Part shown: piece after piece, positions 22,547 through 26,378 of the stretch
Layout of the letters: every line of letters starts with the position of its first letter
Numbering within the stretch: position 1 is the first letter of the stretch
Virus record (IMG/VR): IMGVR_UViG_3300034104_003230
Location: 1-26,378 of that record
Strand: one strand, 5' to 3'
DNA length: 26,378 nt
DNA from: a virus
The notes under the pieces: generated by a model
Database searches by the model: none
What the model was told of the DNA's origin: nothing
The model's input: the letters and a program-made list of their open reading frames with translations, nothing else
Made by a program: the position numbers and the translations under genes

Positions 22547-24617
22547 CTGATATCTCGCTATCATTGCTATATGAAGTAAAGCCGTTTTCTTTGATAACCT
22601 TGAGAACGTTTGGTACACGACCTGCTAGTTCTTCACGGTGTGACACAAGCCAAATTGACTTATGACGACGGCGACTCATATCTTTGAGAATTGCTAGACT
22701 GTTCTCAACACCCATAGTGTCAAGACCACTGTCAATCAACTCGTCAATGAACAATGTGTTAACCGGAGCATACAAGTTCTCCCATACATCACGGAAAGCA
22801 AAACTCAGTCCCAAGATCAAACGATTACGTTCACCGCGACTCAAGTTGTCAAAGTCAAGTTCACGACCTAACTCAGTGATTTCAACTGTCAAGTCGTTCT
22901 TAAATACGACATTATGAGGCAAGCCAATCTTATCTAAGTAATGCGTCAGTCGTGCGTTCAAGTAACTCAAGTTCTGGTCAATAATCTTCTTACGAACGAA
23001 ACTGTCTTTACTAGTTAACAAGTCTAGTAAGAACTTTTGATGTTCCATTGCTTTTGTGATATTGTTAATCGTATCAAAATTTATTTCTTGCAGAGCTTGT
23101 GCTTCCATTTCAAGAATCTGCTCTTGATACGGATCAGTTTCCTGCGCTTTGTTCTCAATCTGTGATAATAGATTTGATATCTTAGTCCTGTGCTCCACTG
23201 CTTGGGCTTCGGTATCGTAATGAGTAGATGGCTTACTACCCAAAGTGACGCTAGGCGTGTCAAAAAGTTGTTCACTAAAGGGGTTATTCTCGCTGGATTT
23301 TTCGTCAATCTGCTTTTTGATGTTATCAATCTCCGTTGACTGACGTACTGCTTCAACCTCTGTCTTATAATGTGTAACAGGTTTATCTCCTACAACGATT
23401 GGATTAGCAACAAGTTCATCTAACTGAAAACGCAAATCATCCAAATGACTCTTGCTTGTATTCCACAATTCAATCTTGCTGTTTAGAACACTAGTATGTT
23501 GGTCATCATGGAAATCTTGTCCACATGCATAGCATTTATGTTCTTTAAGTGTATCAACTTCTTGGGTTAACTTATTGTAGTTCTTACTTTCTTTAGTAAT
23601 ATCTTTACGTAAACTATCAACCTTACTGTCGTGCGCAGTCTTTAGTTGAACTTGTTGGTTATGCACAGCCAAATCAGTGTGAGCTTGTAGTTCATGAACA
23701 AAGTCAATATGGCTCAACTCATCCATTTTAAGTTTGAGTGTAGCAATGTCTTTGTCTTGTTTTTGCATCCAAGCTGTTTGTCTAGCAATCAATGCATCGT
23801 ATGCCTCTTGCTGTTGCTTTTGTGAGTTCCAAACCACTAAGTCTTTGTGAGCCTGTAGTTCAGTATCAATGTCAACTTTACTCAACTCGTCATACTCAGT
23901 GGCAATGAAAGACAAGTCTTCATCATGCTTTCGTTGCCACAGTGTTTGTCTTCTTCTAACACTATCGATCTGTTCTTTGACTCGCTTGTTAGCTTCTTCA
24001 ACTGCTTTGATTCTAAATTCTTCTTGTTGGATATCATCCTTGCTTTGACGGATCAAGTCTTTAACTACTTCTGCTTTCTCACTCAATAAAGTGATACCCA
24101 AAAGTTGTTCAATGATATCTTTTTGCTCGTTGTTTTTTAGTGCAAGGAATGGTTCGGAATAAGTGTTCAACACAACAATGTGTTTGAACATTTCGGGACT
24201 CATATTCAACACACGCTCAATTGCCGCTTGTGTTTCTTTGTTCTCACCCTGTTGGTCTTCAGTAGCTTTCTGTTGAACATCGTTTACATAAAACTTCAAT
24301 ACGTTGGGCTTACGACCACGCTCAATCTTGTACTCAGTGCCGTTAACGTTAAACTCTAATGTAACTAACATGCCCTTACCATTTGTACGATTAACTAAAT
24401 TATCTTTACGAATAGAGTTAATGGGCACACCAAACAAGGCATAGGATAGACCTTGAATCAACGTAGTTTTACCAGTACCATTACGAGCACCATCACCTCC
24501 TAAGTCTAAATTCTCACCTAGAATAAGTGTAATGTCTTTCTTGTCAAAGTCAACTGCTTGTGTTACGTTACCGATAGATAGGAAGTTGCGTAGTGTAATA
24601 TTCTTTATAGTTATCAT
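22533..24617 (-). CDS. gp46: Recombination endonuclease subunit gp46, Rad50/SbcC-like (694 aa)
   Basis: ATPase subunit of the gp46/gp47 complex that resects DNA ends for recombination-dependent replication and host DNA breakdown. Walker A is GARNGTGKTT (43-52), the zinc hook KCYACGQ (C362, C365), the signature LSRGERN (592-598), Walker B TLFIDE (621-626), and the switch His in WLVSHREE (H660). The two coiled-coil arms flank the hook. It is longer than T4 gp46 (560 aa). The extra length is explained by duplications: residues 223-278 and 279-334 are an ungapped 56-residue tandem repeat, and about 408-457 and 458-507 a 50-residue tandem repeat on the other arm. Its ATG overlaps the gp47 stop (ATGA), so the subunits are translationally coupled. 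Confidence 0.95.
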   Translation of the reverse strand: MITIKNITLRNFLSIGNVTQAVDFDKKDITLILGENLDLGGDGARNGTGKTTLIQGLSYALFGVPINSIRKDNLVNRTNGKGMLVTLEFNVNGTEYKIERGRKPNVLKFYVNDVQQKATEDQQGENKETQAAIERVLNMSPEMFKHIVVLNTYSEPFLALKNNEQKDIIEQLLGITLLSEKAEVVKDLIRQSKDDIQQEEFRIKAVEEANKRVKEQIDSVRRRQTLWQRKHDEDLSFIATEYDELSKVDIDTELQAHKDLVVWNSQKQQQEAYDALIARQTAWMQKQDKDIATLKLKMDELSHIDFVHELQAHTDLAVHNQQVQLKTAHDSKVDSLRKDITKESKNYNKLTQEVDTLKEHKCYACGQDFHDDQHTSVLNSKIELWNTSKSHLDDLRFQLDELVANPIVVGDKPVTHYKTEVEAVRQSTEIDNIKKQIDEKSSENNPFSEQLFDTPSVTLGSKPSTHYDTEAQAVEHRTKISNLLSQIENKAQETDPYQEQILEMEAQALQEINFDTINNITKAMEHQKFLLDLLTSKDSFVRKKIIDQNLSYLNARLTHYLDKIGLPHNVVFKNDLTVEITELGRELDFDNLSRGERNRLILGLSFAFRDVWENLYAPVNTLFIDELIDSGLDTMGVENSLAILKDMSRRRHKSIWLVSHREELAGRVPNVLKVIKENGFTSYSNDSEISDVRT

Positions 24618-25630
24618 AGGTTGTTATAGATGTCCAATAGTACTTTTTTGTCAAAGTTTTTACTTTCAATAGCGTTGATTTGGTCAATGACGATTTGGTC
24701 AACTGACTCAAACTTAAGACCATCACTGTTCTGACCCTGCTCAATAGCCTCACCCTTTATAGGGATCAATGTCATTTCACGTAGTTTGTATTCGGGGATG
24801 AATGTTTCACGTAGGAAGTTAGCTTCCTCATATGAAATATCAATGTCAAGATGTACTCTAACATGACTGTCAATTAATAGATAGCCTTCCGGGTTCTCTA
24901 ATATTTCACTCAGTTTGTGTACACGATAGATAGGTTGTCTAGGCCATGACTTGAATTCAGGTTCTTTGTCCCACTCTAAAATCATCATGCCACGTGCATC
25001 ATCACCTGCATCAGCATAGTTATGTGGGAACGCATTACCTACGTACCAAATGTTCTTTCTACTTTGACGTTTGTGAAAATGCCCACTGAACACTTTTTCG
25101 AAACCAGTCATGTGTTCTTCACTGATTTCTCCGTGATCGGGCATCTCTACCATAGCGTTCATATAGAAGCGTGGTAACTCAAGATGACCAAACAAATACT
25201 TGCCCTTCATCTTCTGTAGCTTTTTGTAATCCTCTGATACAAGCCAGGGTGCGATAACTACTTGTCCTTCTTGGAAGAAGTCATTGATGACCTGTACGTT
25301 CGGTAGATGTTTAGCCCATTCCACACTGTGGATATCCCTGCGATCACGATAATAAAGATCGTGATTGCCTGGAATAAAATATACCCGATTGAAGTTAGCA
25401 TTTAATTTCTCCAGTGCTTGTAGACCAAATTGCAAAGTCTGAATATTTATACTCGCACGGTGATGATTATAATCACCTAAGAAGAAGCAAGTTTCACATC
25501 CCTCTTTCTTTGCAGTTTCAATAAACCAATCTACGAAATTGGCACAGTCTTGATTGTGTTGTAAGCTGTTACTCTTTAGACCAAAGTGAATGTCTGTGAA
25601 TACAGCGGCTTTTTTGAAAAGATTACTCAT
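24614..25630 (-). CDS. gp47: Recombination endonuclease subunit gp47, Mre11/SbcD-like (338 aa)
   Basis: Metallophosphoesterase nuclease partner of gp46. The motifs run in order: FTDIHFG (D13, H15), FFLGDYNHH (D53), IPGNHDLYYRD (N89, H90, D91), LFGHLEL, and SGHFHKRQ, which together bind two metal ions. Length matches T4 gp47 (339 aa). I chose the ATG at 25630 (MSNLFKKAAVFTDIHFG); an upstream TTG at 25660 lies inside a hairpin and is unlikely. There is no strong ribosome-binding site. The gene follows gp55 and is coupled to gp46 by a 4-base overlap, keeping the T4 order 55-47-46. Confidence 0.96.
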   Translation of the reverse strand: MSNLFKKAAVFTDIHFGLKSNSLQHNQDCANFVDWFIETAKKEGCETCFFLGDYNHHRASINIQTLQFGLQALEKLNANFNRVYFIPGNHDLYYRDRRDIHSVEWAKHLPNVQVINDFFQEGQVVIAPWLVSEDYKKLQKMKGKYLFGHLELPRFYMNAMVEMPDHGEISEEHMTGFEKVFSGHFHKRQSRKNIWYVGNAFPHNYADAGDDARGMMILEWDKEPEFKSWPRQPIYRVHKLSEILENPEGYLLIDSHVRVHLDIDISYEEANFLRETFIPEYKLREMTLIPIKGEAIEQGQNSDGLKFESVDQIVIDQINAIESKNFDKKVLLDIYNNL

Positions 25631-25650
25631 ATGTTGATTATAAAGGAAGA

Positions 25651-25670
25651 GGGAGTGCAATGCAACTCCC
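25651..25670 (-). other. Hairpin between gp55 and gp47
   Basis: GGGAGT and ACTCCC form a 6-bp stem with an 8-base loop in the 53-base gap between the genes. On the minus strand it is followed by TCTTCCTTTATAA, a poor T-run. It could be a weak attenuator or a translational element controlling the gp47/gp46 pair, whose first gene lacks a clear ribosome-binding site. Confidence 0.35.
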
Positions 25671-25683
25671 TTGGTTAAATTGA

Positions 25684-26376
25684 TTATTCTTCGTATGAAA
25701 CAGAACTGGATCCAGATCCTTGTCTAGACCAACTTGGGTTTAGGCCGTTTAGTTCTAAGATATCATCACGTATGTTTTGATTGCGTTTTTCAGTGTTAAG
25801 AACACGACAGAAACTGTTAGTGATAGCGGCTGTATAGTAAGCGAAAGGGTTAGCTGATTTCGCTTCATTGAATCGCAAACCAACATAGGTTAGTTGTAGA
25901 ATCGCCGAATTACGCATTTCATCGTTGTATGTGTACCCGCGCCAATTATACTTCATTGCATATTTTTCGCACATCATAATGTACATTCGGGCTAATTTGT
26001 TTGTAACTTGACCGTGATCTTTGCTGAACTCACCGGTTTCTAAATCACCTTTCCAATGACTTTTACCAATACAACGTGCAGTATTAGTGTCATCAAATCT
26101 ATAGTGTTGAAAAGGTGGGAAGTTTACTTTGACATGAACCATGTCATCAACATCAGCTTTGATAGGAGCCGCATCTTCTAAGTCAGCAAAAATAGCATCT
26201 GGATCTTCTTCGTCAAACTCAAAAATATCTTTTGCTGTTTTCTTTTTGACAGTTTTACGTGGTTGTTTTGGTGCGACCGGGACATGATCCCAAGTCATAA
26301 CACGAAACACTAAATCAGTGATTGGAATAGACAACGGATCAATTGTGCCTTTAGTCAAGCCCTGTTCAATGTCCAT
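25684..26376 (-). CDS. gp55: Late-transcription sigma factor gp55 (230 aa, N-terminus may extend beyond the window)
   Basis: Directs host RNA polymerase to late promoters. The conserved core is in the C-terminal half: KLARMYIMMCEKYAMKYNWR, a region like sigma region 2 including NEAKSANPFAYYTAAITNSF, and FCRVLNTEKRNQNIRDD. The end (LNGLNPSWSRQGSGSSSVSYEE) does not show an obvious hydrophobic clamp-binding tail as in T4 gp55. The first 100 or so residues are an extension not found in T4 gp55 (185 aa), with a basic stretch (KQPRKTVKKKTAKD) and an acidic one (FDEEDPDAIFADLEDA). The ATG at 26376 is 2 bases from the edge and the upstream context cannot be seen, so the true start is uncertain. It is followed by gp47 and gp46 as in T4. 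Confidence 0.88.
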   Translation of the reverse strand: MDIEQGLTKGTIDPLSIPITDLVFRVMTWDHVPVAPKQPRKTVKKKTAKDIFEFDEEDPDAIFADLEDAAPIKADVDDMVHVKVNFPPFQHYRFDDTNTARCIGKSHWKGDLETGEFSKDHGQVTNKLARMYIMMCEKYAMKYNWRGYTYNDEMRNSAILQLTYVGLRFNEAKSANPFAYYTAAITNSFCRVLNTEKRNQNIRDDILELNGLNPSWSRQGSGSSSVSYEE

Positions 26377-26378
26377 TC

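Noticed and set aside
25444-25451. TATAAATA on the minus strand
   Set aside because: It lies inside gp47 with no start nearby; kept as a reminder that the motif occurs by chance in AT-rich DNA.
25631-25660. TTG start extending gp47 by 10 residues
   Set aside because: It lies in a hairpin, has no ribosome-binding site, and the ATG at 25630 gives the usual length and N-terminus.

Overview
The window is a stretch of a T4-like myovirus (tailed phage) genome, most likely from an aquatic bacterial host. The evidence is a set of T4-type core genes that can be recognised directly: portal gp20, prohead protease gp21, scaffold gp22, major capsid gp23, a gp67-like core protein, baseplate gp26, recombination nuclease gp46/gp47 and late sigma factor gp55. 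It also carries Asn-rich tail-fibre proteins with the 'GSNTQVQFN' and 'AATKEYVD' style motifs common in marine and freshwater phages. The DNA looks AT-rich. I cannot name the host. No tRNA, rRNA, CRISPR array, insertion sequence or integrase is visible.

Layout. (1) 1-7429, minus strand: four tandem tail-fibre/adhesin genes, the last truncated by the window start; the 1149-aa protein has a tandem 44-45 residue repeat block. (2) 7430-9393: a small plus-strand HNH-like gene facing two tandem Asp/Asn beta-hydroxylase-like 2OG/Fe(II) oxygenase paralogues. (3) 9476-16131, minus strand: the head cassette, transcribed as gp20, a small basic protein, an acidic gp67-like core protein, gp21, gp22, gp23 and a 179-aa late membrane-anchored protein. 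(4) 16148-19408, minus strand: a large tape-measure-like protein with an embedded M15-type peptidase domain. (5) 19487-20541, plus strand: gp26 and a small overlapping gene. The overlap has the sequence layout of a programmed -1 frameshift site. (6) 20542-21039: a gene-poor convergent intergenic region with inverted repeats and an interrupted coding-like frame. (7) 21040-26376, minus strand: a PD-(D/E)xK nuclease, a split radical SAM/SPASM pair, gp46, gp47 and gp55.

How it fits together. gp55 would direct late transcription from TAAATA-type -10 elements, several of which I can place in front of head and tail genes. Late transcripts appear to end at a recurring hairpin type (AGCAC...GTGCT flanked by A and T tracts). 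gp46/gp47 would process DNA ends for recombination-dependent replication. The gp20-23 cassette builds and matures the capsid. The tape-measure-like protein and the gp26 pair, divergently transcribed from one symmetric promoter region, would build the tail. The fibres would provide host recognition.

The points most worth a second look are the slippery-site-plus-hairpin at the gp26 overlap, matched duplications in both coiled-coil arms of gp46, the HTG/HTD difference between the two hydroxylases, the split radical SAM pair, and the structured 500-base intergenic region. Everything here is by-eye reading; no database search was run.
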